Assembly (NCBI GenBank): GCA_947381905.1
Contig: CANCXL010000020.1
Coordinates: 1-32,751 of the forward strand
Source: an uncultured Clostridiaceae bacterium
GTDB taxonomy: Bacteria > Bacillota > Clostridia > TANB77 > CAG-465
Direction of reading: 5' to 3'
Length of the DNA: 32,751 nt
Made by a program: the position numbers and the translations under genes. The stretch's first letter is position 1. Each line of letters opens with the position of its first letter. This document shows, one piece after another, positions 32,734 to 32,751 of this stretch. The notes beneath the pieces are model-generated. The model was not told the DNA's origin. It did no database searches and was given only the letters and a program-made list of their open reading frames with translations.

Positions 32734-32751
32734 ATTTATTCTTTATCTTTT

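Noticed and set aside
1..32751. CRISPR array, tRNA or rRNA genes, prophage genes
   Set aside because: No regularly spaced repeats, cloverleaf-like segments or phage structural genes were noticed on reading both strands.

Overview
The window is an AT-rich chromosomal segment that reads as a spore-forming, Gram-positive, anaerobic Firmicute of the Clostridia, probably an uncultured gut lineage. The reasons are the strong AGGAGG-type ribosome binding sites, consensus sigma-A promoters, compact hairpin/T-run terminators, a sporulation pair (PdaA-like muramic-lactam deacetylase and SpoVB-like flippase), dockerin-bearing surface proteins and SpaA/Cna-B pilin-like adhesins. No tRNA, rRNA, CRISPR array, insertion sequence or phage gene is visible. 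Species cannot be fixed from the sequence alone.

Layout. (1) 1-6.4 kb, minus strand: two surface-adhesin genes, a partial fimbrial isopeptide-type protein that runs off the left edge and a 1737-residue protein with about 13 SpaA/Cna-B repeats and a non-canonical VTNTGD sorting signal. (2) 6.7-7.8 kb: a small unknown gene whose ribosome binding site and start are out of frame with its body, converging on a histidine phosphatase gene. (3) 7.9-10.2 kb, plus strand: pdaA and a spoVB-like gene joined by an ATGA overlap. (4) 10.2-14.4 kb, minus strand: two BspA-type leucine-rich-repeat proteins, both ending in type I dockerins. (5) 14.5-16.9 kb: lepA, divergent from a stand-alone Smr-domain gene. 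(6) 16.9-18.8 kb: a roughly 2-kb stretch of higher GC with one membrane-anchored low-complexity protein and, downstream of it, about 375 nt of hairpin-rich non-coding sequence ending in a minus-strand terminator. (7) 18.9-24.3 kb, minus strand: a degenerate histidine-kinase-like protein, a GH25 lysozyme with a dockerin, and a three-gene operon (phosphodiester glycosidase, exported unknown protein, PAP2 phosphatase). (8) 24.5-28.0 kb, minus strand: class A penicillin-binding protein directly behind an orphan MazF-type toxin, with a membrane-anchored unknown protein upstream. (9) 28.1-32.0 kb, minus strand: a beta-CASP metallo-beta-lactamase nuclease and priA, the latter behind a perfect consensus promoter. 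(10) 32.1-32.7 kb, plus strand: a promoter, a very long hairpin terminator in the leader, and a small two-helix membrane protein.

Taken together the segment is dominated by envelope work: peptidoglycan synthesis (class A PBP), modification (PdaA), cleavage (GH25), lipid-carrier or teichoic-acid phosphate chemistry (PAP2, phosphodiester glycosidase), and display of proteins by sortase or by dockerins. Housekeeping genes (lepA, priA, beta-CASP nuclease) are interspersed. The parts least explained by known families are the higher-GC island with its structured 3' RNA, the hairpin leader at 32.2 kb, the frameshifted gene at 6.7 kb and the three dockerin proteins with no cohesin in sight.
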